64,000 bases of DNA, taken from NCBI RefSeq assembly GCF_001039355.2, contig NW_019775942.1, forward strand, positions 86,903 through 150,902, written 5' to 3'. A program made the position numbers and the translations under genes. A model generated the notes under the pieces. The model saw only the letters and a list, made by a program, of their open reading frames with translations, was not told the DNA's origin and did not search any database. Positions 21,961 through 34,082 of the stretch are shown in pieces. Every line of letters starts with the position of its first letter. The stretch's first letter is position 1. The DNA comes from Lingula anatina. Taxonomy: Eukaryota; Brachiopoda; Lingulata; Lingulida; Lingulidae.

Positions 21961-23392
21961 GGATGTACAGTTCTCCATTACATCCAGTGTCTGCATTAGG
22001 AGAGAGCACCTTCAACACACCTGTGGGGAGTGGGTCAATATTTTCACGGGATATTTAGTTAACACGGCCATCAAACATACATGAGGTTTAGGGACAGGAG
22101 TCAGGAAATATTGACTCACATATAATGGTTGAGTGAGGCTTTGGCTTAGAGGACTTAAACTGATTTCGGGAAAATGAATTACTGGTACAGTAGAATTAGA
22201 AGTGAATTGCAGTGAAATGAAAATTAAAAGAAGCTGACATTAAAGAGTGCTTTTTTGTGGATGATTGGTTTGTGCAGTTACTTTATAAATGGTGAAAAAT
22301 TGATTAAAAGTTTGGTTTAATTTTTTCTGAGCATTTACAGTCTTTTACAAAATAAAAGTTCAGGGTAAATTTTTCCATTTTAGAACTTAGGATTTACAGT
22401 TTAGAGGATAATTACTAGAATTCATTTTTGCAATGTTTTCTATCTTATCCTCATTTTAAAATGGTCTAAGATATTCCATCACGTCAATAGAGAAGTTATA
22501 TTGTTAGTCTAAGTGCATTTATCATGTATTATCTGTAATGGAGTACATTGTAATCATTTCTGGTAATTTTTTTTCACGCTAACAGGAAAAAATCTTGTGT
22601 AAATATACATAAATGTATCATAGGATATCAAATATTCATCATTGAATGGATGTATCGATTTAGAAAACTTGCATGATGGATATTTTGTTTGATGAAGTTC
22701 ATTTTCATTTCCTGTGTCAGTAGGAGAATATCCTAATTTGTCAGCATCAGAGCTTTAAAGTCATTGTCATTTCTTCGCTAACATGAGATGTGTTCTCTTC
22801 AAGACAAGCTTAGACCCTAAGTCGTTTCGATGTTTTTTCCCGTTAACTTGATTTTCAAAGACTGGTGCAGTAGGGCTTCCTCTTGTATTATTCTAATCTT
22901 GTAATGTACTCGTAAATTATAAGTCTGTTTTTTAGTTGACATTACTTCTGCAATGAATGGCAAACACATAACTGTTGGGTACTGACACATGAAAGATAAT
23001 TATTTTCGAACTCATTTTTTTAGCTTTGGATTCTCTTGCGTCACTTCAGACTTTGGTAGGTCAACAGAAGTTATAGGGGTCCTACTTGTACTAGTTCTGG
23101 AGAAAGGGAACAGAGTGATCTAATATTTGCCATGAAATATAAGACCTGGATTTATTGATTTGTGAAATAAAAGGGAATAATGGGTGGACATGTTATGCTA
23201 CACCATTTTTCAGCTAAGTAGGATTGACAGTCAGAAGTGGATATTGTTTAGCTGGCTCAGACGATGTTGAAAACTGCCTGAGATATCAAATATTTCAAGT
23301 TTGTGTCTGGATAACTGTTCTTTTACTCTCTCTTATTGAATAAGTGGGGCTTATTTCTGCATGATTTCTTTGGTGAAGAGAAGGAGACTGTA
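21961..23392. other. Noncoding stretch, nothing recognised
   Basis: AT-rich intron-like DNA without identifiable features. Confidence 0.45.
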
Positions 23393-23473
23393 CTCTCTGT
23401 CTCTCTCTCTCATACACACACACTCTTCTCCCCTATTTTCTCTCTCATAGACACACATTCTCTCTCTCTCTCA
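23393..23473. repeat. (CT)n/(CA)n imperfect microsatellite
   Basis: Pyrimidine-rich stretch of CT blocks interrupted by short ACACAC blocks. Confidence 0.9.
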
Positions 23474-23754
23474 CAATCTTTTTGATGTTAAGTTCAGGAA
23501 ACCTGGCGTAATACCTTGTATGTACCCAGTGCTTTACTGTTGTTTGCATGCTGTTTAAAACCGTCTCAAATTGCTCCAACAAGATCACAATCCAAATTTA
23601 GTCTCATAAATCCTTACTGTTAGCCAACAGTGCTTGCAAATGCCTTTCAAATCAAACCAAATCAGTGAGTGATAAAACCTTTTTTGAAATTTAAATCAGG
23701 CAAAAAATTCAGATATTCTTGTACTTATGAATGTTCAGTATGTACTAGGAAAAT

Positions 23755-23920
23755 CAGGAGCGGATTTAGGCCGTCTTCTGGGTCTTCCGGAAGACGGTCA
23801 GATTTTCAAGTTTACATTGAAAGGTGTCTGATTTTTCCGTCGGAAGACGGTCAAAAGTGAAGAATGGATCAACAAAGATAATTTGGACGACTGTCAGAAA
23901 ATATCTCTGAATCCCCCCTG
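23755..23920. mobile_element. Second MITE-like element, CAGG...CCTG ends, 5-bp target duplication
   Basis: The left end is CAGGAGCGGATTTAG and the right end CTGAATCCCCCCTG, an imperfect inverted pair. Both sides are flanked by AAAAT (23750-23754 and 23921-23925). Inside is a hairpin CCGTCTTC...GAAGACGG (23771-23797) with the 12-bp palindrome TCTTCCGGAAGA, and a second copy of GGAAGACGGTCA 53 bp later. The end type and duplication length match the CAGGCC family in this window although the interior differs. Confidence 0.6.
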
Positions 23921-24168
23921 AAAATACCCCTCAAAATTTTTATAATCAGTTTTCATTTACCCTGGCCACATTATGCAGGTGGCTTATCCTCAGCCTCAGT
24001 TTCAGAGATTAAAACAACCCTTCCCTCTCAGAATACAATGTACCTCTTCTGTTTCCGCTTGCTGATTGTGAAAGTTATTTCTATTACTCTTATGAATTCA
24101 AGGTAATCCATTTGATATTTCTAAATAAGTAACCTATGTGAACATACGGTGCCCCAACATCTCTGGAG

Positions 24169-24191
24169 TTTTTTTTTTTTTTTTTTTTTTT
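24169..24191 (+). repeat. Poly(T), 23 nt
   Basis: Uninterrupted T run in noncoding DNA. Confidence 0.95.
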
Positions 24192-25298
24192 GTGAGTGGT
24201 CAGTCCTTATCGGATGTGACCACATCATTAAATCACCAATTGCAAGCTATTTCAGTTTATCTTAAACAGTTGGTCATCAGCTTACATTTGTAGTGCTAAC
24301 ACTGTGACCTCTCCCCTTTAAACATTACGTAATTTTAGCAGGTGTTAAATACAAACGGTTCTATCTTATCTGTAAACAGTAGCTTGGGCAGCAAAGTGCA
24401 ATACAGATGCTTTTGGTGCTGTCTTAGAACTTGTATAGTTTGTGATCTGTTATTCATGAAAGAGGGGATTGTTAACAGTAAGTATAAGTGGCTCACTGCA
24501 GGTAAAAAAAAAACAAACTTTGATTGTTTCAGTTCTGTATATCTATTGATATTAGTATGATATTACAGTATATATGGTGCACATGAAATGAATTTTATTT
24601 TATCGATATATTTCTAATATTGGTATGCTGATAAAAGACAAAAAAAAAAAAAAGAATGTGAAAAAATGTGCATTCCAATGCAATCGGTTCATAAAACATT
24701 GCAGTAAAGTATGTCTCTATTTGTCTACCTTTCACCAGTTCTTTCATTTCAGTCAGTCACATAACCATTAATAACAGTAAAAAGTGATAGGTAACAGAAA
24801 TTCTCATCTTATTGATAAAGATTTAATTATGTTCAATGGCATAGTTCCATTTACCAGTATCAACAAAATCTTGACCTGCCTTATCTCAAGTTGAGACCCA
24901 TGTTTGAGTTGACCAAGTTTAACGAGTTTTACGAACAAACACGCACCTGACCCTATACACTGTACAGCTTAGGAAGACATCAACATATGTAGGCACTGAG
25001 GATGTTTAGTTGTAGAGTTTGGATTAGAATACTTCAGGATGTGAGTTTGGTGACACGAGTGAACACAATTTATTCAACAACTGATTTTTGCAAAGAAAGG
25101 CGAGCACAGTTTAAACTTCTAAATGTATTAATTGGGTAGTGTACATCAACTTGGTTTTCTTATAAATCTGCTGTTTGGTTGGATTGTTTTGTGAGAACAA
25201 TCTTAATCATTTAAAGTCTATTTTTTGTATAAGTATCTTCTAATAGCAATATTTGAGTAGAAGCATTTCATTCAATCTTTTTTTAAAATTATTTTTAG
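24192..25298. other. Noncoding stretch, nothing recognised
   Basis: AT-rich DNA with a short A-run near 24641; no coding or structured feature noticed. Confidence 0.45.
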
Positions 25299-25339
25299 GT
25301 GTGTGGCTACAGAGTGGATATAGATCTATTACATACCTG
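25299..25339 (+). other. Candidate short exon (41 nt) with good splice sites
   Basis: A T-rich tract ending TTTTTAG precedes it and CTG/GTAAGT, a full-consensus donor, follows. Two frames are open (VCGYRVDIDLLHT and VWLQSGYRSITYL). Exons this short with these signals are expected a few times by chance in ~48 kb, so this is weak support for a transcript. Confidence 0.2.
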
Positions 25340-26851
25340 GTAAGTTGTTTGTAACATTTATCTCTGAGTTTGAATGGTTAAAAAATTAGAAACCCTCATG
25401 AAATTTGTTAGCAGGATAATTTAAGAATTTGTAGGTTTATAGAGGGTGGAAATAGGAAATTTGTGTGTGGAAATCCTCAGATTAAGTTTTAAACATTCAC
25501 AATGAACTTCAATTCAGAATAAACCTCTAGTCATTTAAAACATGAATTGGTTTAAATCAATAGCCAGCACAATCCTTATATGAAACTGGTACAATTACTA
25601 CATTTACTATTGATCATTTCTAAAATAATCGATAAAGATAATATTTGATAATGAATAACATGAAATAAAATGAATAGATAAACAAAGTGAATAAACAAAT
25701 CAAGATAATTTTTTTCATGAAGAAGAAAAGAGCCTAATATATATGACATGGGTAGTGACTGATGAATGTGGAAACATTAGGATATGTTACAAAAAAAAGG
25801 CTAATTCAAGTTTACCCTTTGTCTGGGCATAAAATTGTATTATTAAACACCCTTCTGATTTTGTAATGTAATTGTATTAAGTAAAAGTAAATCTAAAAAA
25901 AAAAAACTTCTAATTTTAAATATCTCATATTTAAGACAGGAATGTCATGCAGAGGAAGAGCTTCCTGTAAAAAAGTGGAGATTCGCCCTGCTAAACGGAA
26001 CTTAGTTTGCAATATTTAGCCCCTGATTTTCATTGTTTTGCAGGAATAGGCTTGGTCCAGGCCACTTGTAGACTGAGGCATGCCTAATTACTGCACTTTT
26101 ATTTCCTCTGGTTTGTTTAAGAAAACAATCTCTTTTTGTTTCTTAATTGCTGGCTGGGACACAGCACATTCTTTGTCTTTTTAAGTTATCATGTTGACAA
26201 AATGGAGTGACGTTTTTCAAATCTAAAGGACCATTATCAACTATGTTCACATAATCCTTTTTCTTGACTTTTATTTACATGTAAAAGCATGTGTATAAGA
26301 CATCACTGTTCACACATAAAAGATGTATTTAGAAGCGAGAATGTAGAAGAACTGAAACCTTTTTTAACAACCTTTTGTATATATCGGTGGCTCTGTGGAA
26401 TATTTTGAAGTCATTCAAAGTTTAATTTAGGTAAAGTGTCATTAAAAAGAAAATTTAGAACTCCCAAAAGAGCTGAAATTTATTCTCTCTAGGGTGTACT
26501 TTGGTAAGAACTTGAAACTAATTGAATTTTGTTTGGATTCTAAAGGTGAAATTACGTGAAAACAAAACTCGTTACTGTAGTATATTTGGTCGAGTTTGAA
26601 ATGGTTAGTGAAAAATATCATGGTGTACCTTAAAAAGAATGATGATAGATAAGAAGTTTGCAGGAAAAAAGAAGCTTCTCTCACAAAGGAAATTTGTTTG
26701 TCTTTTCTTTAAACAGAAAAGAAATAAAGGGTCTATTGAATAGGAACATGATATTCTTGGTTATTTTTCATTGCTAAATGTTTGAATTGGTGGAAAAAAA
26801 GTTGCCAATATTTTCTCTGTAAAGCTGAAAACTTAGCACAATTTTTTTCCC
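25340..26851. other. Noncoding stretch, nothing recognised
   Basis: AT-rich, CpG-poor intron-like DNA. Confidence 0.45.
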
Positions 26852-27060
26852 TTTTAAAAGCATCTTGTTTAGCCAAAATTCACCAAACTGAGACGGATCA
26901 ATTTTTCACCAGAGCCGCCATGTTTATCCCTGGTTATATTTCATTACCTGTCAAAACATGGCACTATACAGTATCTTCTCTAAAACCTTGAGGATGTAAA
27001 CAAGTATTTTAAAAGCACCTTGTTTAACCCTAACTTACTAAAGTGAGACCAATGATTTCC
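26852..27060 (+). repeat. Diverged direct repeat, spacing 155 bp
   Basis: TTTTAAAAGCATCTTGTTTA at 26852 and TTTTAAAAGCACCTTGTTTA at 27007 are followed by similar sequence through a shared GAGAC. The intervening DNA includes a YY1-like GCCGCCATG. The two copies are probably an old local duplication. Confidence 0.65.
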
Positions 27061-30000
27061 ATGTGGGGTAAATAGTTTGAGAGTGAAAGAACATGGCAGC
27101 CTACATGCTTTCTGACTAGAGGATTGGATCTTTCATCAGTGGTGTAAAAGTAGCCAGACTGTTAGCTTGGGTGGTGGGTAAAACACAGCATTGGTTACAG
27201 GGCAGAGGAAGCTGTGCATGGAAGCTGTGCAGGAGGTTTGGAACACGGGGTCAGACGACTGCTATTTCAAAGGGGTGGGTTTCTTTCTTTCTTTTCTTTT
27301 TTTTTTTGAAAAAAAAAAGGAGTTCTTGTGCAAAATATTGGCGTTCTTAGAACTCAGATCATTTTTTCATTCAGAGTAAATTTTTTTTCTGACCAAAAAG
27401 GATGGTTTGTTTGAACACATATATATCCCTTCACAGAATGCCCCTCTCCAAGCTTGGACGCCATAGTGGAAAAATTACTTTACTGCTTGTTTTAAGGGAA
27501 CTCTAGAGATAATTTCGTTATTGTTAAAAGGTTTCAAATGAAGATCACCAAAATGCAATACTGCAATGCTTTTCCAACTGAACAAAATTGTCTTATTGCA
27601 AAATTAATTTGTGATGTTTTTAAATTAAATAAAGAGGTCTTAAATAAAAGGAAAACACAACTACTTCTTAGAGATATCCTAAAATGCCAAATGGTCAAGA
27701 GAGTGAACCAGAGGACATTGTGACACAGAGGTACAATTTACAACTGTTCAACAATTCTCACATTGTTCCCTAAAAATCTACAAATATTGGTTTAAGTTCT
27801 AATAAAACGCATGTTAAAATGTCGTGGAAAGGCTGCTGAAAGGAGGGGTTGAAGTTGTGTATTTTTTAGATCCCCAGACAGTGAAGGGGTTTAATTTAGA
27901 AAGTAATTCAATATAACTGGCTCCACAAAGAGGATCTAGTTATGTTTATTTGGAAAATCCATACTTGAAGGAGAAAGGTACTTGTTATGGAAAAGAGAAG
28001 GGGGGGGGGGGCACACAAAAATCTTTGCACAATGTAAATGGATCAATTTACAAGCTAGGCACCTGCCCTCAGTGATGTTAAAACAACAAAAAATTCACTG
28101 AATGACAAAAGTCAATATGTGATTGCATGCAGAAGAAATACGTTTTTTTTAGTGGTTAACACTGCTAGACATAACTTCACTGCATGAACCCTCCAAAGTT
28201 AAAACTACCAATAATGGTAATTCACATTCTGCCAAATTAGAGCACGAAGGACATTGAAAGTGTACACTGTCTACACTATAATATGGTGTAAAATTTATCT
28301 AAGAAAAAACTGCCATTTTTGTGTTAGTTGGGGCATTGAAAAGTTTTTTTGTCCGTAATTAGATATAGTTAACCAGTAATGTATATGTACTGTATACATA
28401 TGGAAAAAAGAATTAGAACAACAGTACAGCGCCCCTCCCCCCAGCCTCTGCCCTCCATCCCCAACCCCCCCCCCCGACCCTGTATCTCCCCCCCCCCCCT
28501 CACAGCTATGCAGGTAATGTACAGAGTAACATAACAGAGATAACATTAATGAAGTTGTCAAATTTCTAAAAGACTACAAAGGATTCCTGCTGGTCAGTTC
28601 ATATTCTGGTGGTCACAGCAGCTGACCAGGGATGTCCAGTTGTGTCCAGATGATTGACCACAACACTCTCTGAACATTGTAGACCACGTGGAATTGATAT
28701 CAACTTGAAAAGCAAAGCTATCTCAGAAAGCCGTGGTATTTTTTCCCTTCCATTTGAAGTTCATAGCCTTTGACCATTCACACTTTTTCTTCGCTCTGAA
28801 TGTAATTGGTTGGATGGACAAAGGTGTGAAGTGAGAAGAGCATTAGTTTAAGTATTAATTCCATAAAAGAGGAATTAAGCCCTGGAAGTTTGGGTACAGA
28901 ATTTTTTTAGATGTAAGAAAAAAAGAATGGATTGAGAAAGACTCACAGACTAAAAAAAAAAAAAATCAATTAAAATGTTTAGCAGGTGCAATTGAATTAC
29001 TAATTTGAGGTAAAATATAAAATTAAATTGTACAATAAGTATTTCTAAATAATAAATTTTTCACGTGTTCAGAAAAGTGCACATAAATATGCACTCAGTT
29101 GCATTCACACATGCAGTTTACCATATGTAGATACTGGAAGATGATAGTCTTAATATAGATTTAATTTTTGGCATGATTTTATTCCGAAGAAGATCTAACC
29201 CTGACAGCTGAATGCCCCATCTTAATTAAACCCACATTTCTCAAAGGTGAAAATTCTAGCACCTTTCTTTAATCTTGATTTGTAAGACCTGCTTGAAGAC
29301 ATTATTTTGTATGATGAATAAATTTGAGTCTAGTGTATGCTGCTTTTATGGACGCAGTAAAAGGTTTTCTCAAGAAAAAAAAGGCAAATAATATAAGAGA
29401 AATGTGGTCATTAACTTGTATACGAAAATGAAAAACAAAAATGTAGAAAGTGAAAATAGAACTAAATCTTACTTCCGTGATTTGGGGGACAGAGGCTTAT
29501 GTTTGTATACTGATGAGTATGACTTTCATGATTTGAAAAGATTTTATTTCCTTCTCGGTTAAAGATAAGAGAAGTTATCTTGGAAGTTTAAATTCTGCTT
29601 GTTCAATATTTTTTAGTACTATAATCCGACTCACAAATAAAAAAAAAGTTTCAGCAGGAGAAGTCATACATGTAAACTTTTTTTTGAAAAAAAAATTCTT
29701 AACTGCACATTTCAGAGTTTTATGGCAATAAGCTTTCCAAATTAAATCAGCCTGACACCTGTACCCCCTTCTATAGCAATGCACTAGTCCAGGAACACCC
29801 CAACTAAAAATCACTTGCTGAAATTCTGATTGATCTTCGCAGTCAGCGGCTGGGGACAGACCAGGGACGGCTATTGAGAAGGTGTTTTGATCAGGCGTTC
29901 TGGACCCATGGTTTATCCATTAACATGGCAGCAATTTAGAGACACTATCATGTGGAAAGTTTGCTTTTAAATCAGCTGCCTCAGTCAAAAGTTTCAGAGT

Positions 30001-30357
30001 GCAGAAAAATTGGTGGAAAAATTGAAATTAATTGGGCAGCCCAAAGTGTGCAGTTAGTTGTGAAAATTGCCAATGATGATAAATAGCTTGGGGAGGGTTT
30101 TGATTAGTCTGGTCAAAGATGAGTTGATGAAGTATGGGGTCTGGGCTGGCGAAATGAAGCCCTGTCTTAAATAGGACCAAAACTGGGAAGGGATTCAATT
30201 TAAGCAAGTGTTAAGAATTAGCACTGAACCGTACTATTTGGTGTACAAGTCTGGTATCTGTGTGCAGGAGGAGGCAGTTTTGCCAGCAATTTTGCCGACT
30301 GCTGTTGGTTCTGGTACAAATGCACTGGTTCTGAAGTTACATATCTTATTGTTTCAG
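27061..30357. other. Noncoding stretch with homopolymer tracts; no gene recognised
   Basis: Includes a T-run/A-run imperfect hairpin near 27290-27319, a G12 run at 28000-28011, and a C-rich tract at 28431-28501. Short open frames crossing these tracts are not genes. Confidence 0.45.
28431..28501. repeat. C-rich polypyrimidine tract
   Basis: Runs of 6 to 12 C are separated by short CT-rich spacers. On the minus strand this is a strongly G-rich segment able in principle to form a G-quadruplex. Confidence 0.85.
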
Positions 30358-30419
30358 AATCATTCAGGAGTCACCATCATTGGTCATCCCAGCTGGCAGT
30401 CAGATTGTGTCCAGTATTG
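30358..30419 (+). other. Candidate short exon (62 nt) with good splice sites
   Basis: The acceptor is TTATTGTTTCAG and the donor TTG/GTGAGT. All three frames are open; one reads IIQESPSLVIPAGSQIVSSI, another NHSGVTIIGHPSWQSDCVQY. No family is recognised. Direct splicing from the candidate at 25299 in its first frame would create TGA, so the two do not form a continuous coding sequence in that frame. It could be a noncoding RNA exon or chance. Confidence 0.2.
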
Positions 30420-30564
30420 GTGAGTTGTCACTACTGTTTTTACTACTGTTACTGACGCTGTCTGTTGTACATGCTCATTGAAATTGCCTTCTGTTGATGT
30501 GGATCCTAGTTTTAAGAATTCCAAGAAGTTTCAACAGAATTTGAAAAACAATATTGAATTAGGA

Positions 30565-30606
30565 AGATCAGCAACCTAATAGAATAGATCAGCAACCTAA
30601 TAGAAA
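30565..30606 (+). repeat. 21-bp tandem duplication
   Basis: AGATCAGCAACCTAATAGAA followed by one base is present twice in tandem without mismatch in the 20-base core. Confidence 0.95.
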
Positions 30607-31531
30607 AATAGAATGCAAAAGGTCAGCAAAGTATAAAATCCAGAAAAATAGAAAATACAGGTTTAGAAGTGAGGATATTTCAGGTAAAAAAAATCAGTAA
30701 GACCATAATCATTAGGGCACACTGTAGGTTATTGTATATAATACATTTTATTACTTGCATTAGCTGAAGAGTACTAAGTAAAGTCGCATGGGAAAGAGGA
30801 AGAGGAAAAAGTGACTAAATCCCAGGATTATTAAGATGGATTATTACAGCTTTACTCTTAAGATGCCTGTACAGGGTAGTACCTGAGTGTATCCTCCCAC
30901 CATGAAAAAATCACCCTAAATCCTGGTAAATCTATGGAAGATGGCATCTACTGTTTTTTCATCCTTCATCCTTCTTCTGTAAGTAGCTTAACTGAAAGCA
31001 AAATTCTCTCACATTAAAAAAATTCTTTTGTACATTTAGATATTTTAGAATTGGAGAGACATATTGGAGGGCAGTTAATTAAGTAGGGGAAGAGTTTGCA
31101 AGTAAAAATATGTATGTAGTTTTAGTTTCTGTCAAAGGAAAGGAGAAAAGGAAGCTTGGGTGGTTTTTACTGTGTGCCAAAATGAATCAAATTAATGAAA
31201 CTGGAATAGTAAAAATTGTGTAAGGTAGTGTTTTTGTGTTAAAAAAAAAAGAAATGGTTCACAAATAATGAAAAGATGATTGGATATTCTACTAATTATG
31301 CCTAACAGATTTTTGTATCAGAAATGATAAACAAGTTTGAAAGTTCAAGGTATTTTTTTCCAAACATGTGTTTCTACTGAAGGTAATTGCTCCTGGGCTT
31401 TAGATTCTGTATGAGGAAATTAAAACAAATTTTCCAGTCTGATGGCTTAGGACACAGTATGGAGTGAATCTGGAAGAATTCAGTGTTTATTGATAGACCA
31501 TGCTTGGAACTGATTTGTGGTGGTGGATGGA
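30607..31531. other. Noncoding stretch, nothing recognised
   Basis: A-rich DNA with no evident exon or repeat. Confidence 0.45.
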
Positions 31532-31566
31532 GTGTGTGTGTGTGTGTGTGTGGGGGGGGGGGGGGG
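31532..31566 (+). repeat. (GT)n followed by G15
   Basis: About ten GT units run into fifteen G. Confidence 0.95.
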
Positions 31567-32639
31567 ATAGGGGGGAGAGCAGACTATCTGCAAAACCATG
31601 TGTACAGACAATAGGAATCTGATATTGAATATGAAAAAGTGTTGACATTTTTTTGGTTTAAATAACTGAAAGAATTTGTGTTGTCTGTGGATGCAGTGAG
31701 ACTGATGAAAGTTTATCTTGAATTCCAACACATTGCACATGGCAGTGAAATACAAGAGGAGGCACTATTTGGGCTATATCTTAAATGACGTGAAACAGTT
31801 TGGAAAAATGTCAATTTTATTTTTACCAATTTTTTTTCTCATTCCTTTTTTACCATTGTTTCTCTGATCTTTTTAAGAAAAACAATAATTTGTCATGTAA
31901 AATATTTTTTAGCCAGTTAGCATTTTGACATATTAAATATATTTTGCTAAGCCAAAGTTTAATTTGAAATAGTGAAAACGTAGCAGAGTATATAAAAATG
32001 GTAGTGGAGTTGGGTAACTGGTAGTGAAAGAACCTGGACCTAAGCTCAGGAACCTCTCTGATGTTTTTAGATAGGAAAAGAAAGATATTAGAAGACCCTG
32101 ATGTTTGCATTCCTGTGTTAAGTCTTTATTTTCATGTCAGTGGGTCTCCCTTTAGCGCTGAGAGTTCAAGTTAGAGCAGGTACATAGTTAAATCATTTCT
32201 CTGACCTCACTTGTAGCCAACACAGGACTTCTGTTTTTAATGTATTCACTTTCAGTAATAGTATTTAATTAACAAATTTGTAGTCAAGAGGTACTGGGTT
32301 GTACTTTCTTGTGGTAGGTACTAGTAGGTCATTTTAGTGTGACAACAGAGAAATTTTTAGATGCTAGTTACAAATAATGACACTTTCTCAACACAGATTT
32401 AACTGTTGTTGAAACAAAAAACAGCACATGGTAGATTTTAGTGGATACAATGAATGTAGATATAATCTAATAACCTTTATTACTGCAATTGATATAAATA
32501 GATAAGATAACATCACAAATGATATGAAGTAGATGAAATGTTTGTCAACAGAATGAGTAGATGAGGTAGTATAAGCATACATGTTAATAAAGTCGTCTTA
32601 TAAAGCAAACAGATCTCCCCTGCTCTATCTCAGGACTTG
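31567..32639. other. Noncoding stretch, nothing recognised
   Basis: AT-rich, CpG-poor DNA without identifiable features. Confidence 0.45.
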
Positions 32640-33180
32640 GGTTTTACCAACAGAAATCTCAGGAGCTGATCCCAACAGGACATTACTGATTATTGCATCA
32701 CAATTAGGAGGCGATTAAGCTGTTTGATTGACACCACCATTGTTGATTAAATGAAGTCAAATGCCTGAGGATGATTAAGCCCAGTGCTGCATGCAAAGGT
32801 TCTGAAACAAACCTGGTGTGCTGTGTTTAGATCTTAATAAGATAAAATAAGAAATTGAAGGACATCTAAGATTTTTCACTCAAAATGCACAATCCATTCC
32901 TGTAACTATTAGAGATAATAAGATTTCGCCCTGTGTTTAGTCAGAAGTGTCTAAATACACCCAACCTTGGAACGAGCTTAGAGGTTGATCCAGTTATTCT
33001 GTGTGAACACTCCTAATTTTGACTGGCCATTTCTCTGGGAACTCCTCTCTGGAAATTACTGCAGGTTACATCACATTGGTAGCTGCTGAGATAATCCAGT
33101 TTTGATTGACACCTTAGTTGAAGATAATTAAATCAGCTCTGGTGGATTAAGAGAGGTCATGTGGTCTGTGGGGTTCTAGG
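32640..33180. promoter_or_regulatory. Candidate regulatory block pair sharing TTTGATTGACACC
   Basis: Two more complex, less AT-biased segments (about 32640-32840 and 33000-33180) each contain the same 13-mer TTTGATTGACACC (32723-32735 and 33101-33113). In each it is followed within 30 bp by GTTGA and ATTAAAT. TGATTGAC is a PBC/TALE homeodomain-type core and the AATTAG, GATTAA and TAATTAA words around it are homeodomain-like. The look is that of a developmental enhancer in a gene desert or long intron, but no conservation can be tested here. Confidence 0.3.
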
Positions 33181-34031
33181 TGCAGACTGGATTCTGGAAG
33201 GAAATATTACTGAGAATACATTTGTTGGTATTTGAAAATATCCAGAAGAGAATACACTATTACAGGAGAGCAGAGGATTGCAGAGTTTAGGCTATAGTAC
33301 AAGTTGATTGTAAGTGCAGCTTAGATTTTAGTAGACACATGAGCACATACGCATGCACCTTTTTTATGTTTTAGATATATTTCATATTTTTAAGATACTC
33401 TTTTGTTTTCCATTGAATTATTTTGGCCTTATTTTTTCAAAATTCTTTTTCCCATTTCACACTTTCATATAACGTACACCAGAGCAAATTGTCTTTTTTG
33501 ATCACAAAGAGAAGTAGATGAATTTAAAGTTCACTTTTACCTTGTAAAAGTATTGATCTACTCAATTTTTGCACATTTTCTAAAATTATACAATGTATCT
33601 GTCATCAGGCTGTATACTGTATAGTCTCCCCTGGACAGGAAGTTGGTTAATACTGACCACTATGACCAGGTGGACAGACAGAGAGAGAGAGAGGGGCAGC
33701 CTGATGATAGATACTGCCAGGAAGATATGGCAGAAATTAGTCCAATTAGTCCTTGGATGGTTGGTGGAATGGTTGAAGAACTCTGTATAGATATTGTATA
33801 GACTTTGCTATGGTTATGGTAGATACTTTGACAAGGTGTGGCTCTGGGGAGTGATGACTGATGATTTCAGGGAGATATGACAGACATAAAAAACCATGGT
33901 CATGGCCTTGTTTAGGTATTTGTTGTAAGTTGAGAAACCCTTGTCTGGAATTTTCCCCAAAATAATTATAATAATGATAAAATGTTAAGTGACATTTTCA
34001 AGATGTGTCAGCTAAGGAAGTCATATAGTTA

Positions 34032-34082
34032 AGTCCACTTCTGCAGAAAAATGACCCTTTGAAATTACTGGCTACAGGTCTG
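34032..34082 (+). mobile_element. Partial copy (one end) of the CAGGCC MITE family
   Basis: The segment TGACCCTTTGAAATTACTGG then CTACAGGTCTG matches the right terminal region of the element at 15825-15980. The other end is missing or too diverged to identify. Confidence 0.55.
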
